Source: HGM13634 sp045537285
GTDB taxonomy: Bacteria > Bacillota > Clostridia > TANB77 > CAG-508
Length of the DNA stretch: 49,008 nucleotides
Direction: 5' to 3'
Assembly: GCA_045537285.1 (NCBI GenBank)
Contig: JAZSPC010000046.1
Coordinates: forward strand, 1-49,008
The translations under genes were made by a program, and so were the position numbers. A model generated the notes under the pieces. It did no database searches. It saw nothing but the letters and a program-made list of their open reading frames with translations, and was not told where the DNA came from. This document shows, piece by piece, positions 9,013 to 16,623 of this stretch; position 1 is the first letter of the stretch; every line of letters starts with the position of its first letter.

Positions 9013-9065
9013 TAAAAGCTAACGCTTTTATCAAAATAAAACAAAATATGTATAATTTCGACAAA
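9013..9065 (+). promoter_or_regulatory. Promoter region with Spo0A-box-like site
   Basis: A palindrome TAAAAGCTAACGCTTTTA (9013-9030) is followed by TATAAT (9051-9056) with a weak -35. TTTCGACAAA (9056-9065), the inverse of the 0A-box TTTGTCGAAA, covers the expected transcription start. A site in that position would be expected to repress. Confidence 0.45.
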
Positions 9066-9077
9066 TGGAGGTAGAGA

Positions 9078-9221
9078 ATGGCATCATTAACAGTAATTAT
9101 AGTAGCAATATTATCAATTATATTATGGCATAAAAAAATAAACCCAGAAACAAGCTGGATTTATATGGGATATGTATTAATTGTAGTAACTATTTATCTA
9201 TTTGTTGTGACAAATCTTTAA
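9078..9221 (+). CDS. Small membrane protein, unknown
   Basis: 47 residues with two hydrophobic helices (residues 3-17 and 28-44) joined by a short charged loop. GGAGG lies before the ATG. Its 3' end overlaps the convergent gene 9190-9549 by 32 bases. Nothing identifies its function; small membrane proteins here can affect superinfection or lysis timing. Confidence 0.6.
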   Translation: MASLTVIIVAILSIILWHKKINPETSWIYMGYVLIVVTIYLFVVTNL

Positions 9222-9549
9222 TAATTGTATTAATAGTTATCTTATAATTTTCTAAATCATTTTTGGATTTATATGATTCTAAATCTGTAAAGTATTTGTC
9301 ATTTACATTATTAAAATGAGCATAAAGGTTATTTTTGGCAATATTATATTTAACCATATCTGTATAAGTCGAATCTATATAAACCATAAAACATTCAGTT
9401 ACAAAATTGTTTAAAGCATTACGTTGATTAGGATATGAAAGTTCAAGTTTTTTTGATTTATATTTATAGACATTGTCTATTATAGCTACAATAGCTGGTG
9501 ACAAAATTGCAGATATTGCAATGATTGCCATAATCCAATTAGGGTCCAT
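9190..9549 (-). CDS. Membrane-anchored protein, possibly expressed in the lysogen
   Basis: 119 residues: one N-terminal membrane helix (about residues 6-24, WIMAIIAISAILSPAIVAII), then a charged helical cytoplasmic domain. GTGAGGTG precedes the ATG. It is one of the few leftward prophage genes, apart from int, cI and the two right-end genes, so it may be expressed in the lysogen, for example for exclusion of other phages. That role is inferred from position only. Confidence 0.65.
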   Translation of the reverse strand: MDPNWIMAIIAISAILSPAIVAIIDNVYKYKSKKLELSYPNQRNALNNFVTECFMVYIDSTYTDMVKYNIAKNNLYAHFNNVNDKYFTDLESYKSKNDLENYKITINTIIKDLSQQIDK

Positions 9550-9611
9550 AATAACACCTCACTTTCGAGAATATTATACAAAAATTTACAATATTTGTAA
9601 AGGAGGCAACA

Positions 9612-9752
9612 ATGCTAAATGAAATAAAAACAATGCAAATAGATAACTGCATAATACATATATGTAGTGATTCTATACAAGAAAATGAAGAAGAAATATT
9701 AGAGCAATTTAGTAATATAAGTTGCCGAGTAGAAAGGAGAGAAAACAAATGA
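9612..9752 (+). CDS. Small early protein, unknown
   Basis: 46 residues, acidic middle, no clear domain. AGGAGG precedes the ATG, and the stop overlaps the next start (ATGA), implying coupled translation. Confidence 0.6.
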   Translation: MLNEIKTMQIDNCIIHICSDSIQENEEEILEQFSNISCRVERRENK

Positions 9753-9871
9753 GTAAAAGAGAACAAAAGATATTTACAAAAATAGGACAAGCAGCAGTGT
9801 GTGGGCTAATATGGATAAGTTTTGTATTTACATTAACATACGGCTTAATGAATGCAACAACATTAAATTAG
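9749..9871 (+). CDS. Small membrane protein, unknown
   Basis: 40 residues with a basic N-terminus (MSKREQK) and one membrane helix (about residues 13-34). Translationally coupled to the preceding gene by a 4-base overlap. Confidence 0.55.
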   Translation: MSKREQKIFTKIGQAAVCGLIWISFVFTLTYGLMNATTLN

Positions 9872-9886
9872 AAAGGAGTGAGAAGA

Positions 9887-10048
9887 ATGAGTGAACACGA
9901 AAAACAAATTAATGAAATGGAAATGAGCTTAGCAATGAGATTTGAAGACATAGCGATAGCAATAATAAAAGGACAATATAGAGAAGCATTAGACATAGCA
10001 TTAAAAACAAAAAAAGAGTTAGTCGATGACTGCGAATCAAATAACTAA
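9887..10048 (+). CDS. Small early protein, unknown
   Basis: 53 residues, helical and charged, with a tetratricopeptide-like turn (GQYREALDIALK). AAAGGAG precedes the ATG. No function can be assigned. Confidence 0.6.
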   Translation: MSEHEKQINEMEMSLAMRFEDIAIAIIKGQYREALDIALKTKKELVDDCESNN

Positions 10049-10063
10049 CTCAAATTCTAAAAA

Positions 10064-10113
10064 AATTACCTAAAACCTCCCAGTTGCTAAAAAAGGAGAT
10101 TTCATAGGTAATT
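10064..10113 (+). promoter_or_regulatory. Long stem-loop in the early leader
   Basis: AATTACCTA pairs with TAGGTAATT (9 of 9), and inside it CTCC (10077-10080) can pair with GGAG (10095-10098). No T run follows, so it is not a simple terminator. It may be an RNA processing or regulatory element. Confidence 0.45.
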
Positions 10114-10152
10114 ATAACACAAATCAAATTAAAAATCAAGAGGAGAGAGAAT

Positions 10153-10350
10153 ATGAGCAATTTAAAAGATTTTGTATATGAATTACAAGAACTAGAAGAA
10201 CATTATAAAAACAAAGTACCACAAGAGTACATAGAAAAAATAAGAGATATCTGGTGTATGGCAGAAGATGATATAGAAGAACCAGCAGAAGAAGAAACAA
10301 ATTACAGTGATTCTTATGATTATAACAGATATTTAGTAGAGATAAGATAA
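10153..10350 (+). CDS. Small acidic early protein, unknown
   Basis: 65 residues, helical and strongly acidic (EEPAEEE region), with a tyrosine-rich end. GAGGAG lies before the ATG. It heads the recombination gene cluster and has no recognisable domain. Confidence 0.6.
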   Translation: MSNLKDFVYELQELEEHYKNKVPQEYIEKIRDIWCMAEDDIEEPAEEETNYSDSYDYNRYLVEIR

Positions 10351-10375
10351 AAATTTTGAAGGGAGTAGATTTTAA

Positions 10376-10948
10376 ATGAAAGAAATAACTTTTGAAGATA
10401 TACAAAGAGCAAATGAAACAATTAAAACAACAGATATCAAAGGTAAAGATTATGCAGAGGTAAACCAAAGAATTAAGGCTTTTAGAATGGTTTATCCAGA
10501 AGGAACAATAGAAACAGAAATGTTAAGTAATGAGAATGGAACTTGTATTTTTAAAGCTAGTGTATATTCAAAAAATGATATTGATAGAGATTTACTAGCA
10601 ACTGGAACAGCTTATGAAAAAGAAGGAAGTACATTTATAAATAAAACATCATACATAGAAAATTGTGAAACATCAGCAGTAGGTAGAGCATTAGGAATGG
10701 CTGGATTTGGTATTGATACAAGTATAGCAAGTGCAGAAGAAGTACAAAATGCAATGATACAACAAGACCAAGACAAATTAATAAGCAAAGTAATGGAAGA
10801 TGCTTTAAGGGAAGTAATAAAGAAAAACAATCTTCCAACAGAAAGAGTATTAGAAATATTAGATGATTACGGTTATGAAAAACTAGCAGAAATAAGAATA
10901 ACAGATTTAAAGAAAATTCAAGAAGAAATGGAGAAAAAGGATGAATAA
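10376..10948 (+). CDS. ERF-like single-strand annealing protein (probable)
   Basis: 190 residues. A core with IENCETSAVGRALGMAGFG resembles the helix region of ERF-type phage annealing proteins. A charged C-terminal helical tail follows, and the gene overlaps ssb by 8 bases. ERF proteins pair homologous single strands during phage recombination and circularisation. The SSB and NinB-like neighbours support the role. The match is a family resemblance and could be a related uncharacterised group. Confidence 0.55.
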   Translation: MKEITFEDIQRANETIKTTDIKGKDYAEVNQRIKAFRMVYPEGTIETEMLSNENGTCIFKASVYSKNDIDRDLLATGTAYEKEGSTFINKTSYIENCETSAVGRALGMAGFGIDTSIASAEEVQNAMIQQDQDKLISKVMEDALREVIKKNNLPTERVLEILDDYGYEKLAEIRITDLKKIQEEMEKKDE

Positions 10949-11321
10949 GATATTTTTATTGGGACGCCTTACAAAAGACGTAGAAGTTAGATATACACAA
11001 ACAAACAACACAATGGTAGCAAGTTTTACATTAGCAGTAAATAGAAGATTTAAACAAGAAGGACAACCTGATGCAGACTTTATAAACATAGTAGCTTGGA
11101 GTAAATTGGCAGAATTTTGTAGTAAATACTTTAAGAAAGGACAACAAGTATCAATAGTAGGAAGATTACAAACAAGAACTTGGGAAGATGAAAACGGACA
11201 AAAAAGATATGTAACAGAAGTAGTAGCAGAAGAAGCATATTTTGCAGATAGTAAGAAAGAAGAAAATACACAGGCACAAGAACAATTTGAAATAACAAGT
11301 CAAGATTCGTTACCTTTCTAA
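10941..11321 (+). CDS. ssb: Phage single-stranded DNA-binding protein
   Basis: 126 residues with the typical SSB OB fold: MNKIFLLGRLTKDVEVRYT at the start, then FTLAVNRRF, DFINIVAWSKLAEF and VVAEEAYF. The C-terminal tip DSLPF corresponds to the acidic peptide that recruits partner proteins. The start overlaps the annealing-protein gene. Confidence 0.96.
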   Translation: MNKIFLLGRLTKDVEVRYTQTNNTMVASFTLAVNRRFKQEGQPDADFINIVAWSKLAEFCSKYFKKGQQVSIVGRLQTRTWEDENGQKRYVTEVVAEEAYFADSKKEENTQAQEQFEITSQDSLPF

Positions 11322-11335
11322 TTTGGAGGTAATCT

Positions 11336-11866
11336 ATGACAGGAGAAATAAAAGATATTTCTATTGATTATTTAACTAATAAACCACAAATAATATTAAC
11401 TTTAAACGAACGAGAAAGCCTTTTAAGCCTAGAAAAATTAAAAGGGGACAAGCTATCTGTTGACATCAAGAAATGGCGAAAGAAACGAAGCCTAGATGCA
11501 AATTCATATTGTTGGGTACTATGTGACAGAATAGCGAAAGAGTTATCAAAAGAAAGTATTGTAACAAAAGAGCAGATATACAAAGACGCAATAAGTCAAG
11601 TAGGAACATTTGAACCAATGATAATAGAAGAAAAAGCATACGATAACTTTAAGCGAATATGGGAAAAGCAAGGGCTAGGATTTATAGTACAAGAAGTAAC
11701 AAGAAAAGATAAATGTATAAAGGTACATTGTTATTATGGATCAAGTACATACGATACAAAAGAAATGAGTTTATTAATAGAAATAATAGTAGATTTAGCC
11801 AAGAGTTTAGATATAGAAACTAAACCAAAGGAAGAAATAGAAAGCCTATTAAGGAGCTGGAAATGA
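11336..11866 (+). CDS. NinB/Orf-like recombination mediator (probable)
   Basis: 176 residues. The segment KKRSLDANSYCWVLCDRIAKEL is the signature region of NinB/Orf-like phage proteins, which help load annealing or RecA-type proteins on SSB-coated DNA. The end (ETKPKEEIESLLRSW) is also typical of Firmicutes phage members. It sits between ssb and a small Cys/His gene, which overlaps it by 4 bases. Confidence 0.6.
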   Translation: MTGEIKDISIDYLTNKPQIILTLNERESLLSLEKLKGDKLSVDIKKWRKKRSLDANSYCWVLCDRIAKELSKESIVTKEQIYKDAISQVGTFEPMIIEEKAYDNFKRIWEKQGLGFIVQEVTRKDKCIKVHCYYGSSTYDTKEMSLLIEIIVDLAKSLDIETKPKEEIESLLRSWK

Positions 11867-12156
11867 AAAAAGAATTTTGTATTATGCCAATAGACCAAAG
11901 TTATGGAACACAAAGAACATTATTATATTGTGAAAGACACGAAGTATTTTTTGGAAAGAACAGACAAAGAAGTATAAAAGACGGGTTAGTAGTATTTTTA
12001 ACACCAGAAATGCACAGAGGAACAATAGGAGTACATGGGAAATACGGACATGGATTCGATACATACTTAAAACAAAAAGGTCAACAAGTTTGGCAAGAAC
12101 ATTATAACAAAACAAAAGAAGATTTTATAAAAGAATATGGAAAATCATACATCTAG
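11863..12156 (+). CDS. Small Cys/His protein, possible Ref/HNH-like nuclease
   Basis: 97 residues with conserved-looking C-E-R-H, a central LTPEMHRG and a VHGKYGHGF segment, which could provide metal ligands. Position in the recombination cluster suggests a DNA-processing role similar to Ref/HNH-type proteins of phages. The family assignment is tentative. Translation is coupled to the preceding gene. Confidence 0.45.
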   Translation: MKKEFCIMPIDQSYGTQRTLLYCERHEVFFGKNRQRSIKDGLVVFLTPEMHRGTIGVHGKYGHGFDTYLKQKGQQVWQEHYNKTKEDFIKEYGKSYI

Positions 12157-12208
12157 GGTTAAGACATAATGTTTTAGCCCTTTATTTATACAAAAGGAGA
12201 TAAGCAAT

Positions 12209-12751
12209 ATGGGAAAAGATTTATTTTTAGATTATGAAGATACAGAAATGTTTTTAGAATATTTTTTAAAATCACCTAAAAAGGTACAACAATTAATGAT
12301 GTTGGTATTTCTAAAACAGAGATTTTATCCAGAGTTTTGGAATGACGATAACATTAAAAGTCCTATTGAACAAATTTTTATTACGGCTTTTGAAATATAT
12401 TGCGAATACGAAAATAAAGAAAAAATATTTTTGTTTCCACAGAGAGAAGTTAACTGTAATGGAAAAAAATATTATTTAGATTTTGAATTTGATGCAGATG
12501 ATTATTTAACATATCTAACATTTGGTGAAGAAATAAAAAATTATAACTTTAAATTAGCTATTGAGTGTGATGGATATGAATTTCATCAAAAAACAAAAGA
12601 ACAAGTACAACACGACAATGAAAGAGAATATGATTTAAAAATGGCAGGATATGAAGTATTAAGATTTAGTGGAACACAAATATTTAATAATCCTCTTAAA
12701 TGTGCAGAGGATACATACAATTACATATTAAAAAGAATTAAGGAGAAATAA
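12209..12751 (+). CDS. DUF559/Vsr-like PD-(D/E)XK nuclease
   Basis: 180 residues. The C-terminal half (residues 75-175) has the DUF559 layout: PQREV, YYLDFEFD, LAIECDGYEFHQKTKEQ and YEVLRFSGTQIFNNPLKC, with D and E-x-D acidic residues as in very-short-patch-repair-like endonucleases. The N-terminal 70 residues are helical. It precedes the replication initiator and may serve in replication or nicking; substrate unknown. Confidence 0.75.
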   Translation: MGKDLFLDYEDTEMFLEYFLKSPKKVQQLMMLVFLKQRFYPEFWNDDNIKSPIEQIFITAFEIYCEYENKEKIFLFPQREVNCNGKKYYLDFEFDADDYLTYLTFGEEIKNYNFKLAIECDGYEFHQKTKEQVQHDNEREYDLKMAGYEVLRFSGTQIFNNPLKCAEDTYNYILKRIKEK

Positions 12752-12753
12752 AT

Positions 12754-13452
12754 ATGGCAAGAAAAAGAATGATAGACCCTAATATATGGCAAAGTGAAGA
12801 TTTTAGTAAGTTATCTACATTAGCGAAATTAGTGTTTATAGGTCTATTTTCTCTTGCAGATGATGAAGGTAGAGGAAGAAGTAATCCAGTGTATTTAAAG
12901 TCTAGTTTATTCCCTTACGAAGAAAGTATAAGGAGTGCCGATATAGATAAAACCTTATCAGAGATAAGCTCTAATATGTCCGTAATCTTTTACTCTTGTG
13001 ACGGAAACAGTTATTATAGCCTTTATAACTGGAATACTTGGCAAAAGATAGATAGACCAAGCGAAAGTAAGATACCAGAATATGATAAAGAAAAAATGAA
13101 TTTATTATTCGACGAACATTCGACGAATAATCGTCGAGGCTTCGTTCCTAATAAGAATAAGAAAATAATAGAAGATAATAAGAATAAAAAAGAGTTCGTT
13201 CCACCAACATTGGACGAAGTTAAAAAGTATGTTTCTGATAAAGAATTAAAAGTAGATGCAGAACAATTTTACAATTACTTTACAGAAGGAAATTGGATTG
13301 ATTCAAAAGGGAACAAAGTTAAAAGTTGGAAACAAAAGATATTAACTTGGAATGGATTTACAGGAACAATAACTCAAAAAGAAACAAAAAAAGCATATCA
13401 AAATTACGAGCAAAGAGATATAAAGAACTTCGATAATTTTTATGCTAACTAA
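12754..13452 (+). CDS. DnaD-like phage replication initiator
   Basis: 232 residues. The N-terminal winged-helix region (IDPNIWQSEDFSKLSTLAKLVFIGL, typical of phage replisome organisers) is followed by a low-complexity linker encoded by the repeat-bearing candidate origin. The C-terminus ends YQNYEQRDIKNFDNFYAN, nearly the same as the host DnaD tail. The prophage carries no helicase loader, so it probably recruits the host loader (1582-2571). Arginine codons CGT and CGA are used within it, but not CGG. Confidence 0.8.
   Translation: MARKRMIDPNIWQSEDFSKLSTLAKLVFIGLFSLADDEGRGRSNPVYLKSSLFPYEESIRSADIDKTLSEISSNMSVIFYSCDGNSYYSLYNWNTWQKIDRPSESKIPEYDKEKMNLLFDEHSTNNRRGFVPNKNKKIIEDNKNKKEFVPPTLDEVKKYVSDKELKVDAEQFYNYFTEGNWIDSKGNKVKSWKQKILTWNGFTGTITQKETKKAYQNYEQRDIKNFDNFYAN
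13107..13190. other. Candidate phage replication origin inside the initiator gene
   Basis: Two direct copies of ATTCGACGAA (13107-13116, 13118-13127), then an inverted TCGTCGA (13131-13137). About 42 bases of pure A/T/G sequence with few G follow (13149-13190), suitable for unwinding. Repeats inside the initiator gene are known as origins in several phages. No function is proven here. Confidence 0.45.
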
Positions 13453-13463
13453 GGAGGGAATAT

Positions 13464-13751
13464 ATGAGTATATTAAGCAAAATAAGTCAAAGAGAAAGTT
13501 TAGATAAATTAGATAAAGAAAGTAAACGAGAAATATTAAAGGCACAAGTCTTGGCAGTATTAGGAACAATGCAAAAGCCATTAACAGCAAGAGAGATAGC
13601 ACAAAGAATAGGAAGAACAACAAGACAGGATATACAACCGCGTATAACAGAGCTATTACAAACAGGTATTATAGAAGAAAAAGGAAGGAAATACGATAAT
13701 ACAACAGACAGAAATGTAACTGCTTATGTATTAGCAGGAGAAAGGATATAG
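13464..13751 (+). CDS. Winged-helix DNA-binding protein
   Basis: 95 residues. A helical N-terminus is followed by a winged helix (KPLTAREIAQRIGRTTRQDIQPRITELLQTGIIEEKG) and a beta-hairpin wing. It follows the initiator with AGGAGG before the ATG, so it probably has a role in replication or early gene control. Confidence 0.65.
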   Translation: MSILSKISQRESLDKLDKESKREILKAQVLAVLGTMQKPLTAREIAQRIGRTTRQDIQPRITELLQTGIIEEKGRKYDNTTDRNVTAYVLAGERI

Positions 13752-13757
13752 GAAGTT

Positions 13758-14030
13758 ATGACTACATTATTTAATTATTACAGACAAAAAGTTGATGAAG
13801 ATGGCAATATTGTTTTTGAGAAAGTAAAAGAAGAAGATATAAAAATATGTGGCAAGAGAATAGAAGAAGTAATAACAATACTTGATGGACTAGACATAGA
13901 AAAGAGATATCAAATAGAAATGACAATGGAGAACTTAATAAAATATAAAGAGATACTAGATGCAGAAATAAACAAAAAATTAGAAGAATCATTAAATAGA
14001 CAGTGGCAAAATTTTCAAAAAGAGGACTAG
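13758..14030 (+). CDS. Early phage protein, unknown
   Basis: 90 residues with an N-terminal beta-rich segment and a C-terminal helix ending in NRQWQNFQKED. No domain recognised. It is separated from the preceding gene by six bases. Confidence 0.55.
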   Translation: MTTLFNYYRQKVDEDGNIVFEKVKEEDIKICGKRIEEVITILDGLDIEKRYQIEMTMENLIKYKEILDAEINKKLEESLNRQWQNFQKED

Positions 14031-14033
14031 CCT

Positions 14034-14288
14034 ATGAAAAAAGTAAACGGACAATTTATAGGAAAAATAAAAGTAAGTATGGATAGTAAATACATAAATC
14101 AAACAGGATTAGATGAAGACATAGCAAGAACAGAAATGAAGAGAAATATGTTTAAACACGAATTAGAAACGGTAATAGATATGTGTTATCAACGACACGT
14201 AAACAACTTTAAACAATACGAAACAGCAGTAGACATATTGCAAGAAACATTAAGAGAAAAGTTTGTAGAATATGGAGAAAAGCTATGA
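14034..14288 (+). CDS. Early phage protein, unknown
   Basis: 84 residues, basic N-terminus, then charged helices with C and H (DMCYQRHVNNFKQYE). It overlaps the next start by 4 bases (ATGA). No function recognised. Confidence 0.55.
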   Translation: MKKVNGQFIGKIKVSMDSKYINQTGLDEDIARTEMKRNMFKHELETVIDMCYQRHVNNFKQYETAVDILQETLREKFVEYGEKL

Positions 14289-14443
14289 AATACGGATACA
14301 AAGAACTAAAAGGAAAGTGCAAAAGTTGTTATCTAAAATGTTTTAGATTAGAGCCGTTAGAGTTCAATGGAGTAGAACGATGTGAATATTACACAGAGGA
14401 GGAAGAGGATGAAATCATTAGAGATGATGGAAGAACTGAATAA
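14285..14443 (+). CDS. Small cysteine-rich (zinc-knuckle-like) protein
   Basis: 52 residues with CKSCYLKC and a later C, followed by an acidic tail. Small metal-binding proteins like this are common in phage early regions. It overlaps both neighbouring genes. Confidence 0.55.
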   Translation: MKYGYKELKGKCKSCYLKCFRLEPLEFNGVERCEYYTEEEEDEIIRDDGRTE

Positions 14444-14816
14444 AATCTTAATAGATGCAGATAAAAGAAAAGATATAGCATACGAGAATGTAGGAGAATG
14501 TGACAAGATAAGAAGTGATTTTGACCATGATATATTAAGTGAATTTTATAAACTTTCTGCAAAGGATAAAAGACTAAAACTAGATGAATTATTCGATATT
14601 TTAGAAGATAGACACGAAAAGAAATACGAATATAGAGAATTAGAAATATTAAAAGAACTGTACGACTTACCAGGAATAAAGAATGCACTAAATACAGCAA
14701 TAAACAAATTAAGAAAGTTAAATCAAGAGATAGAACAACCTATTTATTACAAAAGAGCAAAGAAACACAAGGGTAAAGTTATAGTGGTTGAGAAAGAAGG
14801 CAAAGATGAGTATTAA
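14409..14816 (+). CDS. Early phage protein, coiled-coil, unknown
   Basis: 135 residues from the ATG at 14409, chosen because AGAGGAGGAAGAGG lies just before it. An in-frame ATG 27 bases upstream lacks a site. Strongly charged helices throughout and a basic end (KRAKKHKGKVIVVEK). No domain recognised. Confidence 0.55.
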   Translation: MKSLEMMEELNKILIDADKRKDIAYENVGECDKIRSDFDHDILSEFYKLSAKDKRLKLDELFDILEDRHEKKYEYRELEILKELYDLPGIKNALNTAINKLRKLNQEIEQPIYYKRAKKHKGKVIVVEKEGKDEY

Positions 14817-15152
14817 TAGTAGAGCAAAACGGAGCTAAGGGAGAAAGAGAGTTAGCAAATAAATTAAAAGAATATGGATACAACTGCCGAAGAGGACAGC
14901 AATTTAGTCGGACTAGAAGGAGAAGATGTAGTAGGGCTTGATTATATACATATAGAATGCAAGAGAGTAGAAAACTTAAATTTATACGATGCTATGGAAC
15001 AATCAAAAAGAGATGCAAAAGAAGGTCAATTACCAGCGGTATTCCATAGAAAGAATAATCATAAATGGCTAGTAACAATGGAACTAGAAGATGACTGGAT
15101 AGAAATGTATAACGAATATTATTCAAGTAAGAAATTAGCAGAAAGGAATTAA
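14806..15152 (+). CDS. PD-(D/E)XK Holliday-junction-resolvase-like nuclease, two +1 shifts at CGG
   Basis: The start ATG overlaps the preceding gene. Read straight, the frame ends early; dropping one C at 14830-14832 and one at 14909-14911 gives a continuous 114-residue protein. It begins MSINSRAKGAKGERELANKL, continues to CRRGQQFSGLEGEDVVGL, and then IHIECKRVENLNLYDAMEQS, VFHRKNNHKWLVTM and the end. The acidic E in GERE, the D of EDVV and the E-C-K triad are the catalytic residues of phage/archaeal Hjc-type nucleases. Both extra C bases directly precede GGA glycine codons. Without shifting, no product contains both halves of the active site. Confidence 0.88.
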
Positions 15153-15153
15153 T

Positions 15154-15342
15154 ATGGTTATATATGGAGTATATGAAGACGACGAATATCAAGAGTGCAG
15201 ATTTGTAGGAACTGCAAAAGAAATAGCAGATGAATTTGAAATGACAGAAGAAAGTTTTAGGAGTGGCTTTTGCAGAAAGAACAAAATACATCATAAGTAC
15301 ATAGTAAAAAGAATATGTGACGAAAAGGAGATAAACCAATGA
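15154..15342 (+). CDS. Small early protein, unknown
   Basis: 62 residues (MVIYGVYEDDEYQECRFVGTAKEIADEF) with a beta start, a helix and a basic tail resembling short phage proteins that bind DNA or tRNA-like targets. Overlaps the next start. Confidence 0.55.
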   Translation: MVIYGVYEDDEYQECRFVGTAKEIADEFEMTEESFRSGFCRKNKIHHKYIVKRICDEKEINQ

Positions 15343-15539
15343 GAATAGACGGAAAAGATAAAGTAAAAGAACGAATCAAAGTTTTTGAGAATGACAGATA
15401 CATAACATATTTATACATATTTGAAAACGGAAATAAATACACAGACACAGTTTATAAATGGAAACAAAAAGATAAATCAGTACCAGAACAAACCAATTAT
15501 GAAACGTGGCTAGAAAATAATTATTGGAAAAAGATATAG
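15339..15539 (+). CDS. Small early protein, unknown
   Basis: 66 residues, lysine-rich, mixed beta and helix, ending LENNYWKKI. Starts within the preceding stop. No domain recognised. Confidence 0.5.
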   Translation: MRIDGKDKVKERIKVFENDRYITYLYIFENGNKYTDTVYKWKQKDKSVPEQTNYETWLENNYWKKI

Positions 15540-15547
15540 GAGGCAAT

Positions 15548-15679
15548 ATGAATATATGTTTGAACTGTGCTTATTTCGGCAGCTGCACAAAAGCAAGTGA
15601 AGAAATAAGAGAGTGTGATAAATACAAGAAAATGAGCTATGAGGTAATAGTGGAAAGGAAAGATAAGAGTGAAAAGTGA
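15548..15679 (+). CDS. Small cysteine-rich protein
   Basis: 43 residues with CLNCAYFGSCTKASEEIREC, a four-cysteine knuckle of the type common in phage early genes. GGAGG precedes the ATG, and its end overlaps the GTG start of the next gene. Confidence 0.55.
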   Translation: MNICLNCAYFGSCTKASEEIRECDKYKKMSYEVIVERKDKSEK

Positions 15680-15989
15680 AAGAGCAGATGTATTAGAAGT
15701 AGTAGTTACAAGTATAGCAATTATTTTAATTGTAGGAGGATTTGTACTTATAGGGTGCTTAATAAAAAATGAAATAGATTACGGTGTTAAAGAAGGTACT
15801 GTAATAGATAAAGATTATGATCCTGCACACACAAGTTATATATACATAAACGGAATGATGATTCCACAATATCACGGAGAAAGTTGGCAAATAAAAATAC
15901 AAAAAGAAGATAAAGAATTATGGATAAGTGTAGATGAATTAACTTATCACGAGTATGAAATAGGAGATTATTATCCTAATATAGATTAA
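15669..15989 (+). CDS. Small membrane-anchored protein, unknown
   Basis: 106 residues from a GTG start with AAAGGA upstream. One N-terminal membrane helix (about residues 11-30) is followed by an outside or soluble beta-rich domain. No family recognised. Confidence 0.6.
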   Translation: MKSERADVLEVVVTSIAIILIVGGFVLIGCLIKNEIDYGVKEGTVIDKDYDPAHTSYIYINGMMIPQYHGESWQIKIQKEDKELWISVDELTYHEYEIGDYYPNID

Positions 15990-16013
15990 ATTATAAGTTT
16001 GAAAGGATAGAGT

Positions 16014-16301
16014 ATGACACAGGAAGAAATAGAGAAAGCTTTTAAAGAGCATGAATTAGACGAATGGGAATGGTTAGGATTTAATACACCCAAAAAAACA
16101 TTTTTTACTTATAACATAATAGCGTGGTTTGAAAATAAAAGATTGAAAATTACCAAGATAATAAATGATAAGAAATGTGAAGTGAAGATTATTAAACATA
16201 GAGGTTTAGATATAAATAGAGATGCTATAAGTAGAAATTACAATGAAGATTTAGAACACAAAAACGGAAAGATTAAAATAATAGATTTTGAAATTATATA
16301 A
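16014..16301 (+). CDS. Early phage protein, unknown
   Basis: 95 residues, charged and soluble, beginning MTQEEIEKAFKEHELDEWEW and ending in lysine-rich strands. GAAAGGA precedes the ATG. No domain recognised. Confidence 0.5.
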   Translation: MTQEEIEKAFKEHELDEWEWLGFNTPKKTFFTYNIIAWFENKRLKITKIINDKKCEVKIIKHRGLDINRDAISRNYNEDLEHKNGKIKIIDFEII

Positions 16302-16322
16302 ATTTGAAAGGAAAGATTGATA

Positions 16323-16610
16323 ATGAAAAAACTAAAAATATTAATAACAAGAAAAAGAATAATAAGAGAATTTGCAGAGGAAATGGCTAGATTACAGAAA
16401 AGAGCAGATAAGTATTATTACATAGATAAAGACCAAAAAATGAGTGATTTTATATTAAATTATGCAAGTGAGATAAAAGACTTTTCTAAGAAATTAGGAA
16501 TATGTAACGAGATGTATCAAGAAGCATATAAAATATATGATTTTACAAGAAGTGGTAACAAAGATTATACACCAAGTAAAGAAGTATTAGAAATGCTAAG
16601 AAAAAGTTAG
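16323..16610 (+). CDS. Early phage protein, unknown
   Basis: 95 residues from the ATG at 16323, taken over a TTG six bases upstream because the GAAAGGAAAG site fits it better. A basic start (KKLKILITRKRIIREF) is followed by helices. No domain recognised. Confidence 0.5.
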   Translation: MKKLKILITRKRIIREFAEEMARLQKRADKYYYIDKDQKMSDFILNYASEIKDFSKKLGICNEMYQEAYKIYDFTRSGNKDYTPSKEVLEMLRKS

Positions 16611-16623
16611 AGGAGGAAAACCA

